Shown here piece after piece: positions 44,718 to 52,706 of a DNA stretch of 64,000 nt; positions within the stretch are counted from its first letter, which is position 1; every line of letters starts with the position of its first letter. A program made the position numbers and the translations under genes. The notes beneath the pieces are model-generated. The model saw nothing but the letters and a program-made list of their open reading frames with translations, made no database searches and was not told the DNA's origin. Origin of the DNA: Nevskia sp964451925 (GTDB taxonomy: Bacteria > Pseudomonadota > Gammaproteobacteria > Nevskiales > Nevskiaceae); the NCBI GenBank assembly GCA_964451925.1, contig CAYVKA010000008.1, positions 1 through 64,000 of the forward strand, given 5' to 3'.

Positions 44718-45869
44718 TCAGTTCGGGTTACGCAGCCACTCGAGAATTTGGTTCGCCTCGTAGACCGTGGCCGCATCCAGGGAGTCGAGCTTGAAGCGGC
44801 GCAACACATCCTGTTCGGAGATGGCGCCGTCGGTCTGCTTCAGCTTCGTGCGGATCATCCCGAGCTGACCGGTACCGACGGGCGTCGTCTTCGCCTTGTG
44901 GTCCTGGTCGGTCGAGGGGGCTGGCGCGCCGTTCGAAGTCTTTGCCGGTTCTCTCTGCACGGCGCCGGCGGCTTCCTGCTGGGCGCCTGCAGGGGGACTC
45001 TTCGAACCGAGAATTTCTCCGGTCTCGGGGTCCACGGCGGGTTCGCCGGCACCGTTGGCCGCTTCCGCGGTCTTGCTCCGAGCCTGCGGCTCGCGCACGG
45101 TCCGCTCGCGCTGTTCGTCCTGCTGCTGACCGCGTTCGTCGTCGCGCGGCAGCGGAACCCAGCTGCCCTCGATGGCGTCCTGGACGGTCAGCCCCTGACC
45201 GCCCATTTCGGCGGCGTCATTGAGCCCCATCGCCAGCACCAGTTCCGGGCTGGCCGGCATATATTTGAGAACCTGCAGCAGCGGCACCTTGCGCGCATAC
45301 ATCTCCCAGTTCTGATAGGAGTAGTGGCGCTTTCCAACCTTGTTGTAGCGGTCGCGGTGCTTGATGATCTTGCTGTTGCGCCACAGTTCGATGACCGGGA
45401 ACTCGGCGCCGCGAATCCAGCCCACAGCGAAGGTATGCGTGATGTCCTCCGGGTCTTCCAGTTCGGTCTCGTCGTGGATGACCAAGTCGCGCTTGGCGCC
45501 GTCGGAGTAGGTGTAACGCTGGTCCCTGTAGATGACGCCGGTGAACACCGTGGCGTTGCCGGAGCGGTTGCACAGGTCCACCAGCCCCTTCCAACCCGGC
45601 ACAAACTGGCACTCCTTGCCGTAGGGGATCAGGTAGGAGCGCCCCAGGGTGTCCGGCTCCAGGCCCAGCTGCGCGGCCTGGATCACGGCAGCGAAGACGC
45701 TGCGCGGATCGCAGTCGGCGAGCTTGGGAGTGCGGCGAAATGCCGTGAGCGCGATGCGCGTCATGCGCTCGGCTGTCAGATGCTTCGGCAGGGCCTTGGC
45801 AATTTCACCCTGGAATTTCTCCAGCATCTGCGGGAAGGTAGTCGGGGCCAGCTGGGTGTTGGACGACAT
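44718..45869 (-). CDS. recT: RecT single-strand annealing recombinase
   Basis: The N-terminal 270 residues contain the RecT core (RMTRIALTAFRRTP, VIQAAQLGLEPDT, SYLIPYGKECQFVPGWKGL, ALKYMPASPE-like end). A long disordered, Gln/Pro/Ala-rich linker and a small C-terminal helical part extend it to 383 residues. It anneals complementary single strands in phage recombination with the adjacent nuclease. Confidence 0.92.
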   Translation of the reverse strand: MSSNTQLAPTTFPQMLEKFQGEIAKALPKHLTAERMTRIALTAFRRTPKLADCDPRSVFAAVIQAAQLGLEPDTLGRSYLIPYGKECQFVPGWKGLVDLCNRSGNATVFTGVIYRDQRYTYSDGAKRDLVIHDETELEDPEDITHTFAVGWIRGAEFPVIELWRNSKIIKHRDRYNKVGKRHYSYQNWEMYARKVPLLQVLKYMPASPELVLAMGLNDAAEMGGQGLTVQDAIEGSWVPLPRDDERGQQQDEQRERTVREPQARSKTAEAANGAGEPAVDPETGEILGSKSPPAGAQQEAAGAVQREPAKTSNGAPAPSTDQDHKAKTTPVGTGQLGMIRTKLKQTDGAISEQDVLRRFKLDSLDAATVYEANQILEWLRNPN

Positions 45870-45896
45870 CGGTAGCTCCTGCTTTTGAATCGATGG

Positions 45897-46103
45897 TTAA
45901 AACATCCCCAGCGCCTGCCGAGTGCGATCGGGGCGTTCTGGGTCGTGGAGGAAGTAGTGCGGCTTGCTGTCGCAGGACACGTTGATCCAGCAGACAATCC
46001 CCGGCATGGGGTCAGCGGGGCGCACCGGAATACCAGTGTCGTGTTCGATGAATTCGGCATATGCCGGCTTCGTCTGTTCGGCGGCGCTCACAGGGAAGTC
46101 CAC
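45897..46103 (-). CDS. Hypothetical protein (68 aa)
   Basis: MDFPVSAAEQTKPAYAEFIE has a compact strand-rich end (CWINVSCDSKPHYFLHD). It overlaps the upstream gene by 16 bases. Unrecognised. Confidence 0.55.
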   Translation of the reverse strand: MDFPVSAAEQTKPAYAEFIEHDTGIPVRPADPMPGIVCWINVSCDSKPHYFLHDPERPDRTRQALGMF

Positions 46104-46330
46104 AGGCGGTCTGAGCTGGTTTCGACGAGAGGTCTTTCCTGCTCGTCCGCGAACTCGATGAACCCGCTGGTACCGATGGCGGCGAATCCATCTCTCTGCA
46201 GCCCATGGCGGATCAGGTCAAGCTGATCCTGATCGAAGCTGGTTTGCTTCTCGAATTCGGCCCAGGTCCAGCTGAGGGCTGGATCGCCACAGTTGCGGCA
46301 GAATCGGACTGGTGTAAGCGCATTGATCAT
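46088..46330 (-). CDS. Hypothetical protein (80 aa), first gene after an early promoter
   Basis: From ATG 46330 the protein starts MINALTPVRFCRNCGDPALS, with one CxxC pair. It is the first gene downstream of the leftward promoter at about 46.4 kb. Unrecognised. Confidence 0.55.
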   Translation of the reverse strand: MINALTPVRFCRNCGDPALSWTWAEFEKQTSFDQDQLDLIRHGLQRDGFAAIGTSGFIEFADEQERPLVETSSDRLWTSL

Positions 46331-46388
46331 CTGTCGGTTCTCTCCCCTTCGTGAGACGGCCATTGGCCGGTGCACTGCATGGGATTTA

Positions 46389-46446
46389 GTATAGTTTTGC
46401 TTGACTAAAAATCAAGTGTTACTTGACTTTTCCGACGAACGGTAAA
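46389..46446 (-). promoter_or_regulatory. Second repressor-controlled leftward promoter with operators
   Basis: On the minus strand TTGATT and TATACT stand 16 bases apart. The -35 overlaps the palindrome CTTGA-N7-TCAAG (46400-46416); another ACTTGACTT half-site follows at 46421. The flank CCGACGAACGGTA (46432-46444) is repeated next to the promoter at 57.2 kb. Confidence 0.7.
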
Positions 46447-46469
46447 GCAGATTTGCGCTGCTTGGTTTA

Positions 46470-46706
46470 CTAACCGAGATCCTTCAACCAGTTGTTGTAG
46501 AAGCCGCGTGCCCAGCTGAAGGTATAGAACAGGCAGATGGCGAACACACCCCATTGATGCGCCGCGTAGGCGCTCAAGAACCAGAATGGCTGTCCAAGCA
46601 GTCCAGCAATACTGGACCATCGGCGCCGCTCGGCGCTGGCGTCCTGGCTGAGATACACGGCCGTGCAGCCGAAAACAACGATACCGCCCTGGATGACGAT
46701 GCTCAT
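46470..46706 (-). CDS. Small membrane protein
   Basis: The 78-residue protein has two hydrophobic stretches (MSIVIQGGIVVFGCTAVYLS and FWFLSAYAAHQWGVFAICLF). ATGA couples it to the gene at 46703. It may be an early phage membrane factor; no function known. Confidence 0.6.
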   Translation of the reverse strand: MSIVIQGGIVVFGCTAVYLSQDASAERRRWSSIAGLLGQPFWFLSAYAAHQWGVFAICLFYTFSWARGFYNNWLKDLG

Positions 46707-46939
46707 GTGCTGTGCTGCTCCTTTTGGCGTTCGATCCTGACTGCGAGAACTTCACGCTCGACGGCGCGCGCACCGGCAGGTGTCATCTGGTGAGGGTCTG
46801 AAGTAACCAGCGCCCGGCGAGCGCATGCCGCGATGGTTCCGCGGCCGACCTTGCGTCCGTACAGTCTGTCGGGGAGCCGGCCATCCAGGTCGCTGGACTC
46901 CAGCCAGGCGCGCATCGCAGGGGTGAGAAGACGCTTCAA
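46703..46939 (-). CDS. Small hypothetical basic protein
   Basis: The frame reads MKRLLTPAMRAWLESSDLDG and ends RIERQKEQHST. TTG at 46939 is taken as start with GGACG upstream; ATG 46915 is an alternative. The RKVGRGTIAACARR stretch suggests a nucleic-acid-binding surface. Modest confidence in the start. Confidence 0.45.
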   Translation of the reverse strand: MKRLLTPAMRAWLESSDLDGRLPDRLYGRKVGRGTIAACARRALVTSDPHQMTPAGARAVEREVLAVRIERQKEQHST

Positions 46940-47002
46940 GCGGAAGCGTCCAAGGGCTTGCGAAACTGCGGGTCGTTTCCCACCATAGGCACGTGGATTG
47001 CC

Positions 47003-47260
47003 ATGAGGATGACCGTGCGGAAAAAGATCGGAAAGCAGGCACTGATTGACCTGGTGCAGAAGAGAATGCGCGGCGTGCGGATGGATGCTCCCTGCGATGG
47101 CTGCGTACTGAGAAATGTGGTGCGAAGGGAGTCTGTCGGCGATGCCTCGAACTGGTTGCCAGTGCAGGCTGGAGGCTGCAGCCCGGATTGCGAAAGGCGA
47201 CTGAATGCCTTGCTGATGCACTTGAGCGACGAGTACGACGTAATCTTTCCCGAGCGCTGA
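47003..47260 (+). CDS. Zinc-like small protein on the opposite strand
   Basis: MRMTVRKKIGKQALIDLVQK, then CDGCVLRNVVRRE, NWLPVQAGGCSPDCERRLNA and LSDEYDVIFPER, reads as a real protein with two Cys pairs. The overlapping minus-strand frame is Ser/Thr-rich and unlike a protein. It is the only plus-strand gene in the left arm, so it would have its own promoter. Confidence 0.55.
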   Translation: MRMTVRKKIGKQALIDLVQKRMRGVRMDAPCDGCVLRNVVRRESVGDASNWLPVQAGGCSPDCERRLNALLMHLSDEYDVIFPER

Positions 47261-47261
47261 A

Positions 47262-48089
47262 TCACAGTCCGGCCTCGGGCCTATATGCAGAGTGCTGTGC
47301 AGACCTCTTCCAAAACATATGCTCATCCGCTCTCATCATCATGAGATGAGAAATCACGTCGTCGGTTGGACACATTGCCCCTGCCCATGACCCTTTGTAA
47401 TAGCCGATGGGGTGCTGGCACAGACAGCACAAAATCTTCATCTCGCCGTTGTCGTTCTTCAGAACAACGGTTGGCTTCAACCGGCGAAAAATGTACTTCA
47501 GACCGCTCCTCTTGCTGGTCTCGATAAACATCCCTGTCAGCAAATAGCTTTTGAACATGTGATGCTTCAATAACGTGCCCAGCAGCTGCAGCGCCTTGCT
47601 CTCCTGCTCGATGCCCCAGGCGACTGAACAGCCCATGGTGCGGAGGTCGTACGCGATGTGGTGATAGGCCGGCTCCAGGGCGTATCCAATCTTGCCGTTC
47701 TCCTCGTAGATGAAAACCATGCAGCGCTTGCTGTCCGAGTAGAAGTGGTTGTGGATCGTTATCCCAGGCTCCAGCGGCGCATCTTTTTTGTTGAACACCT
47801 TGGCGAAGGGATAGCTCGGCTCGATGATCAGTTCCTCGTCCTCGATCGCGCACGGAAGGCCGGCATACTCGCCCACTCTCTCGGCCATGCTGCGCAACTG
47901 GTTACGGTGCTGCGCAAACGAATCGAATCGCTCCAGCAGCTGCATGCCGCCTTCAGCCGCCAGCCGTTCGCGCAACCGCAACTCCTGTTGCGGACTCGGC
48001 CGGCACGGATCTGACCTTCGGTTTCCTGCCACGCTTTTTTGGGCCTGCTTGAGGCGCTTCAGCCGTTTTACGCGGGCATTCTTGCCCAT
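47262..48089 (-). CDS. Hypothetical phage protein (275 aa)
   Basis: The start at 48089 (MGKNARVKRLKRLKQAQK, GGAG upstream) gives a basic N-terminus. The middle is strand-rich (GITIHNHFYSDSKRCMVFIY), and a late CCLCQHPIGYYKGSW..CPTDD could bind zinc. Its first 137 bases overlap the end of the next upstream gene in another frame. Confidence 0.6.
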   Translation of the reverse strand: MGKNARVKRLKRLKQAQKSVAGNRRSDPCRPSPQQELRLRERLAAEGGMQLLERFDSFAQHRNQLRSMAERVGEYAGLPCAIEDEELIIEPSYPFAKVFNKKDAPLEPGITIHNHFYSDSKRCMVFIYEENGKIGYALEPAYHHIAYDLRTMGCSVAWGIEQESKALQLLGTLLKHHMFKSYLLTGMFIETSKRSGLKYIFRRLKPTVVLKNDNGEMKILCCLCQHPIGYYKGSWAGAMCPTDDVISHLMMMRADEHMFWKRSAQHSAYRPEAGL

Positions 48090-48357
48090 CCTCTTTCTCC
48101 GATTCGTCGTGCTCCGCCGCAGCGACTGGGTCGAAGTCGGCGATGATGTACTCACAGGTGTTTTCGTCGAAGTCCAGGGCTCTGGTGTACTTTGGACTGC
48201 CGTCGTCGTTCTTGCCGATCTCTATCAGCAAGGCGTAGCCTCGGCGCAGCATGTCCTTGACGATCCTGGCGGCCCGGATACGCTCGGCCGGGTTGTTCTT
48301 GTCAAACGACAATTTGGTGTCGCCGGCGCCGACATTGAGGATGCCGATGCTGCTCAT
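47953..48357 (-). CDS. Hypothetical phage protein (134 aa)
   Basis: MSSIGILNVGAGDTKLSFDK and a helix-strand section (IVKDMLRRGYALLIEIGKND) look folded, while the Lys/Ala-rich tail is probably disordered and overlaps the next gene. Coupled by ATGA to DUF5131. Confidence 0.6.
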   Translation of the reverse strand: MSSIGILNVGAGDTKLSFDKNNPAERIRAARIVKDMLRRGYALLIEIGKNDDGSPKYTRALDFDENTCEYIIADFDPVAAAEHDESEKEDGQECPRKTAEAPQAGPKKRGRKPKVRSVPAESATGVAVARTAGG

Positions 48358-49382
48358 GGTTCGCTCCTGGGATATCCGTTGTGCTCGACGCCATCCAGAA
48401 GGCGGCCGGCGGCTTTCTTGCCCATCCTCCCCATCAACTCGGTGCGAACATTTGCCGGCGGCACCTCCTCATGCCAAACGGAACCATCAGCTGCGATATC
48501 GCACAGCGCAATGTCGTCGCCATCAGCCTCGGCCCACTCTCCCCACTGCTTGAATAAGAACGGCACGCTGGCACCAGCGCATTGATCGCGCAGGCTGCGG
48601 AACCAGTCTGGGTGTGATGGCCGAGCCTTGGGGCCGCTCTCGCCGCCGGCGATCACCCAATCCAGCGAGGCCGGCGCCGAGTAGTAGCGATCTTCGTGAT
48701 CCTTGGTCAAGGCGCTGATATAGCCCGGTGTGTTGAGGGTGATGTTGAACTCGCGCGGCAACTCGATTCTGTGCAAGTCGATGCCTCCGAGCAGCGGCTC
48801 GGCCGATAAGAAGTGGACCGCGGCTGGCGTACGCAGCAGCGGCGGGATGCGCTCGTTGGCAGTGTCCTGATCCTCGGCGCTGACGCCCAGCCAGACGTTC
48901 GGCAATGGCCAGTCGTTGACCGCGCGGCGCTTCGGATTACCGTAGCTCAGCTGATGCTTGGCGGCCTCGTGGATGCGCTGTGCGTTGCGGGAGGTGACGT
49001 ACTCCAGCATCCGCTCCGGTCGCTTCGTCAGCACCTGGAAGCGGTGCTGCGGGCACATCGCCATCATGGCGAAGACCTTGTCGACATACTCGAACGGCAC
49101 GCCGTCGTGGAACAGGTCGGACATCGAATCCACAAAAATCATCCGGCCTTTCTTCCAGCTCAGCGGTAGCTCCAGCATGTTCTCGGCCAGGCGCATCTCG
49201 CCGGTCCAGGTCGGTGTGCCGTTGACCATCCGCACCAAGCCCTCATAGGGTTGGCCCGGGCCACTGAAGCGCATGGCGACGCGCTCGGCGTAGCAGCCCT
49301 TGCAGCCGGGGCTGACGCGGGAGCAGCCACGGGTCGGATTCCAGGTGGCGTCGGTCCACTCGATTTCGGATTTGTCGCCCAT
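48354..49382 (-). CDS. DUF5131 (phage Gp37/Gp68) protein
   Basis: MGDKSEIEWTDATWNPTRGC and CSRVSPGCKGCYAERVA are the family signature, with three Cys (C-x6-C-x2-C) that may hold an Fe-S cluster. FVDSMSDLFH, VLTKRPERM and WVIAGGESGPKARP are further conserved blocks. The fold is thought to be radical-SAM-like; its substrate is unknown. ATG 49382 overlaps the radical SAM gene stop. Confidence 0.88.
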   Translation of the reverse strand: MGDKSEIEWTDATWNPTRGCSRVSPGCKGCYAERVAMRFSGPGQPYEGLVRMVNGTPTWTGEMRLAENMLELPLSWKKGRMIFVDSMSDLFHDGVPFEYVDKVFAMMAMCPQHRFQVLTKRPERMLEYVTSRNAQRIHEAAKHQLSYGNPKRRAVNDWPLPNVWLGVSAEDQDTANERIPPLLRTPAAVHFLSAEPLLGGIDLHRIELPREFNITLNTPGYISALTKDHEDRYYSAPASLDWVIAGGESGPKARPSHPDWFRSLRDQCAGASVPFLFKQWGEWAEADGDDIALCDIAADGSVWHEEVPPANVRTELMGRMGKKAAGRLLDGVEHNGYPRSEP

Positions 49383-50344
49383 CAGGCAGCAGCCTCCATT
49401 GACGCTGCGCTCTTTGTGGAGCGCTGGTAGTCCTTCCATTCCACGATCCGATATAGCCCGGTGTTGACCCACCGCTGAAAGCACAGCAGGTCGGCCCGCC
49501 TGCGGTCGTAGACCATCGGATACGGCTTTATCCCGCGCAGCACCATGCGGTTGAAGCGATGCCAGATCGCCTCCCAGGTCTCCGCGGGGTCGTATCCAAC
49601 CAGCATGTAAGCCATTAGGTTCTTGGGCGGGATGCCGGCGCGCTCCAGCGTGTCCACGCCACGGAAGAACACCTTCTCATCACCCAGGTTGTCCCAGGCG
49701 GTATAGAGGCGCCGACGGCTGAACGCGGTGTCACGGTATTCGATGCTCGCTAACTCATGTGCGGCCGTGTCATCGATCAGCCGGACGTTGATGCCCTGCG
49801 AGAGGCACACCCGGAACTTGCCGACACGGATTTCCGCCATGCGCGCCATCCAGTCGGCGGACGGCTGGCCGAAGAAATCGTTGTCGAGCAGGTGCAGCTT
49901 GCGAGGGTACGGCGCGCCGCGGTAGATCCCGGGAATGGTGCTGACGCTGTGGTTCTTCCCCTCCTTCATCGGGACCACACAAAACTTGCACTTCAGCCGG
50001 CACCCGCGCTGGGTGAAACCGATGGAGTAGTCCACGTCCCAGCCGTCATAGCTGTAGTGCTCGTAGGACGGGACGCCGAGAAGTTGCTCAACGGTTTGCG
50101 TGTTCCCGCTCCCGGTGCCGCCCAGCACCGCACCCGGCCATTGCTGGCGGAAGCGCTGCAGGCGCGCGGCCGAGAAACTAAAGATGGCACTGCCATAGAC
50201 GCGGTCGTAGGCCGGCTCCCACAGATCCGGCTCGATGCGCCGGGTGACGGTGACTTCGTGGCCCAGCGCTCGATGCCAGTGCGCCAGCTTCATCAGGGCG
50301 AGGTTGGGCAAGGCGCCGTCGATCTGCGTGATGCGGATTTTCAC
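49382..50344 (-). CDS. Radical SAM protein
   Basis: From GTG 50344 (GTGA overlap) the protein has 320 residues. GCRLKCKFCVVP supplies the CxxxCxxC cluster ligands; LHLLDNDFFG and VRLIDDTAAHELA are later barrel strands. A B12-binding-like N-terminal section (ITQIDGALPNLALMKLAHWH) is possible. The adjacent DUF5131 gene suggests a two-gene radical chemistry module, perhaps nucleic-acid modification. Confidence 0.82.
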   Translation of the reverse strand: MKIRITQIDGALPNLALMKLAHWHRALGHEVTVTRRIEPDLWEPAYDRVYGSAIFSFSAARLQRFRQQWPGAVLGGTGSGNTQTVEQLLGVPSYEHYSYDGWDVDYSIGFTQRGCRLKCKFCVVPMKEGKNHSVSTIPGIYRGAPYPRKLHLLDNDFFGQPSADWMARMAEIRVGKFRVCLSQGINVRLIDDTAAHELASIEYRDTAFSRRRLYTAWDNLGDEKVFFRGVDTLERAGIPPKNLMAYMLVGYDPAETWEAIWHRFNRMVLRGIKPYPMVYDRRRADLLCFQRWVNTGLYRIVEWKDYQRSTKSAASMEAAA

Positions 50345-50409
50345 GCAGCCTCCAGCAGCGCCAGCACGAGCGCCTCGACGGTGCGCCATGGGGCTTTATT
50401 CCTTACCAT
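50341..50409 (-). CDS. Very short coupled ORF (22 aa)
   Basis: MVRNKAPWRTVEALVLALLEAA begins inside the end of the upstream gene and its stop overlaps the radical SAM GTG. It may serve only for translational coupling. Confidence 0.3.
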   Translation of the reverse strand: MVRNKAPWRTVEALVLALLEAA

Positions 50410-50620
50410 GATTTCCCCTGCTCGATGGCGGCAACGATGTTGAAGTGCACGCCGTACTCGCGTGCCAGTGGCGCAACCGATCGAGGCGCTCGCGCTCCTG
50501 CCGCTTTTCTGCGTCTTCCAGGCGGCAGCCAACGGTGGAAGCCAAAATGCCGATGGCAATACTTCCCAGGCCGATGAATTGGCAGGCAAGGATGCCGGTG
50601 CGAAGCAGTAGGGTTTTCAT
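50396..50620 (-). CDS. Small membrane/exported protein
   Basis: The 74-residue product has a hydrophobic N-terminus (LLLRTGILACQFIGLGSIAIG) and a charged tail. It could be a lipoprotein or i-spanin-like subunit, but without lysis genes nearby this is unsupported. ATGA overlap with the methyltransferase. Confidence 0.5.
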   Translation of the reverse strand: MKTLLLRTGILACQFIGLGSIAIGILASTVGCRLEDAEKRQERERLDRLRHWHASTACTSTSLPPSSRGNHGKE

Positions 50621-52518
50621 GCAGCCATCCTCATCTCGGGCACGGTATCGGCGGGGAAATTAGCCTTCAGAATCGCTACCGCCGGCGGCGGTGAGACGCT
50701 GTTGCCAATGAACCTAACCTGCTCGGTCTTGGTGAACTTCCGGCCGTCATGGCCGTTGGTGATGACATAGCTGGGCGGGAATCCCTGGCAGAGCTTCAGC
50801 TCCTCCGGAGTCAGCATCCGCAGGCCGATATCGACGATCAGGTAGGAGTTGCCATCGATGACGACGGTTACCAGCGCCAAGCGGTCCTTTGTGGTGATTG
50901 CCGGTGATGGGTCGCGCAGGTCGCTCCACTGACCGCCCTGTCCGTAGTAGCGCATGAGGAATGCAGCCACGCGCAAGGCGCCTTCTTCCACATCGCGGGA
51001 CAGCGTGCACTGAACAACCCCATGATGACCGCCAGTGGCGATCGTCGGTGCCGGGTCTCGCGGATCGGTCGGCGCGTGGCCAGTCGTGTTCGTAACGAGA
51101 GTGGCAGTGACCAGGCCGTGGTGCTGTCCCCCAGCCGACGCCGTCCGCAGCGGCTCGCGGGCGTCCCGCGCATCACAATTTCCGCGGAAGTGGGCCAGGT
51201 GGGCTGTCACCAGCCCTTGCTGGCTACCGGTGGTGGTGATCGCGCTCAGCGGCTTGCGTACGTCATGGCCGGGATGGATGCCCCCGCTGGGCATGGTATT
51301 GTGCTGCGCCAGGAACGCTGTCACCAGAGCATGCTTGCCACCTTCTGCAACGACGGTGCCGAGCGGCTTGTCCAGGCCTGGAACACGAGGCTGCTGGCCC
51401 TCCCGCTCGCCGTAGCCGGTCTGAATCAGTGTGGCGGCGCACAACGCCTGTTCGCCACCCTTGGCCGTGGTGATGACGGGCAGAGGCTTGTTGACGCCGT
51501 GGATTCGGCCGCTCTGCGTGACCTGCTGCAGGTGCGGTGCCACCAGCATCAGTTCGCCCCTCTGGGCGCCGGTTACCGTGCGCAACGGCTCCCGCACGCT
51601 GTGCACGCGGTTTCCGCCCTGGTGCGTGGCGGAGACAATGAACGGATCGGCCGAATTGATGACGTGGCGGAATACACCGGTCGCCACCCGGCGCAGCGAA
51701 GCATCGGCCAAGTCCTTTTTGCGGCCAAAGATCGACGGGCACGGAATGCTGAAGTCGATGCACTCCGCCGCAGACCGCCACTTCTTCTGGCCGCGTTTCG
51801 GGTTCTTGAAGTGCGTAGGCTTTGGCCATACCACCGGCAGCCCATCGCGCCTCGCGATCATGAACAGCCGCTCGCGTGTCGTCGGCGCGCCGAAGTCGGC
51901 CGCATTTATAATGCGCCAGTCAACCGAATATCCGAGGGCCCGCAGCTCCGCCACGAAGCGGCGCCAATATAGGCCCTTGCGCCTTGGGTCGGGAATCAGG
52001 AATTGCTGGTCGACCGGGACTCGCTCGCCTGGTGCCGCCACTGAACGGTCCAGCTTTATGACGCGACCGGTCACAGGATCGCGCTTTGCGATCAACGGAC
52101 CCCAGCGCAGGATCTGCTTGACGTTCTCCAAAGACAGGACTCGGACGCTCTCCTGACCGACCCAGCGCAATGCCAGCCAGGTGAGTGCACGGACTTTCTT
52201 GCTACGCGGCTGGCCGCCCTTGGCCTGGCTGTGGTCGGTGCAGTCCGGCGAGATGTGGAATAGGCCGACCGGCCGCCCTCGGGTGATCTGCTTGGGCGGA
52301 ATCTCGCGCATGTCTGCGCGCAGGTGAGGCGTCTGTGGGTGGTTGACCTGGTGACAGGACAGCGCGCCGTCGTTGTGATTCATGGCGAAATCGGCGTGCC
52401 GGCCGAAGGCCTGTTCGATTGCCTCCGACATCCCGCCGGCGCCGGCGAAGCCGTCAACGATCATTTCGTCGGCCAGGCCGAGAATGAATTGCCGTGGGGC
52501 TGACCCATCAGCGCTCAT
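50617..52518 (-). CDS. C5 cytosine DNA methyltransferase with repeated target-recognition region
   Basis: The 633-residue enzyme has motif I VDGFAGAGGMSEA, motif IV HISPDCTDHSQAKGG (catalytic Cys in SPDCT, unlike the usual PPCQ), SLENV as motif VI, APTTRERLFMI as motif VIII and FIGNSVSPP as motif X. Residues about 290-570 hold some seven repeats of the form (R/K)(E/D/K)PLxxxT-x3-G-x4-LV, an unusual target-recognition region. It probably methylates phage or host DNA to avoid restriction. Confidence 0.9.
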   Translation of the reverse strand: MSADGSAPRQFILGLADEMIVDGFAGAGGMSEAIEQAFGRHADFAMNHNDGALSCHQVNHPQTPHLRADMREIPPKQITRGRPVGLFHISPDCTDHSQAKGGQPRSKKVRALTWLALRWVGQESVRVLSLENVKQILRWGPLIAKRDPVTGRVIKLDRSVAAPGERVPVDQQFLIPDPRRKGLYWRRFVAELRALGYSVDWRIINAADFGAPTTRERLFMIARRDGLPVVWPKPTHFKNPKRGQKKWRSAAECIDFSIPCPSIFGRKKDLADASLRRVATGVFRHVINSADPFIVSATHQGGNRVHSVREPLRTVTGAQRGELMLVAPHLQQVTQSGRIHGVNKPLPVITTAKGGEQALCAATLIQTGYGEREGQQPRVPGLDKPLGTVVAEGGKHALVTAFLAQHNTMPSGGIHPGHDVRKPLSAITTTGSQQGLVTAHLAHFRGNCDARDAREPLRTASAGGQHHGLVTATLVTNTTGHAPTDPRDPAPTIATGGHHGVVQCTLSRDVEEGALRVAAFLMRYYGQGGQWSDLRDPSPAITTKDRLALVTVVIDGNSYLIVDIGLRMLTPEELKLCQGFPPSYVITNGHDGRKFTKTEQVRFIGNSVSPPPAVAILKANFPADTVPEMRMAA

Positions 52519-52706
52519 GCTCGTTCCTCAGGTTGAACGATGCACCTCTCAACTCGATTGCGAACACGTTCGATATCGAGCAGGTTGGCGGTGCGAACGT
52601 CTTCTGGAAGAGACGGGCTGGTGACAACCAAGGATATTTCGGCAACTGCCCGCTCCAGCTGCCCCATCAGGGCATGGGAGTCGCCGACCAGTGGAGCATT
52701 GCTCAT
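52515..52706 (-). CDS. Small hypothetical protein (63 aa)
   Basis: MSNAPLVGDSHALMGQLERA is acidic and helical. It is coupled by four-base overlaps to the reverse transcriptase upstream and the methyltransferase downstream. Confidence 0.5.
   Translation of the reverse strand: MSNAPLVGDSHALMGQLERAVAEISLVVTSPSLPEDVRTANLLDIERVRNRVERCIVQPEERA

Noticed and set aside
46936..47265. 109-residue minus-strand frame
   Set aside because: Ser/Thr/Pro-rich and unlike a folded protein; the overlapping plus-strand frame has paired Cys and natural composition.
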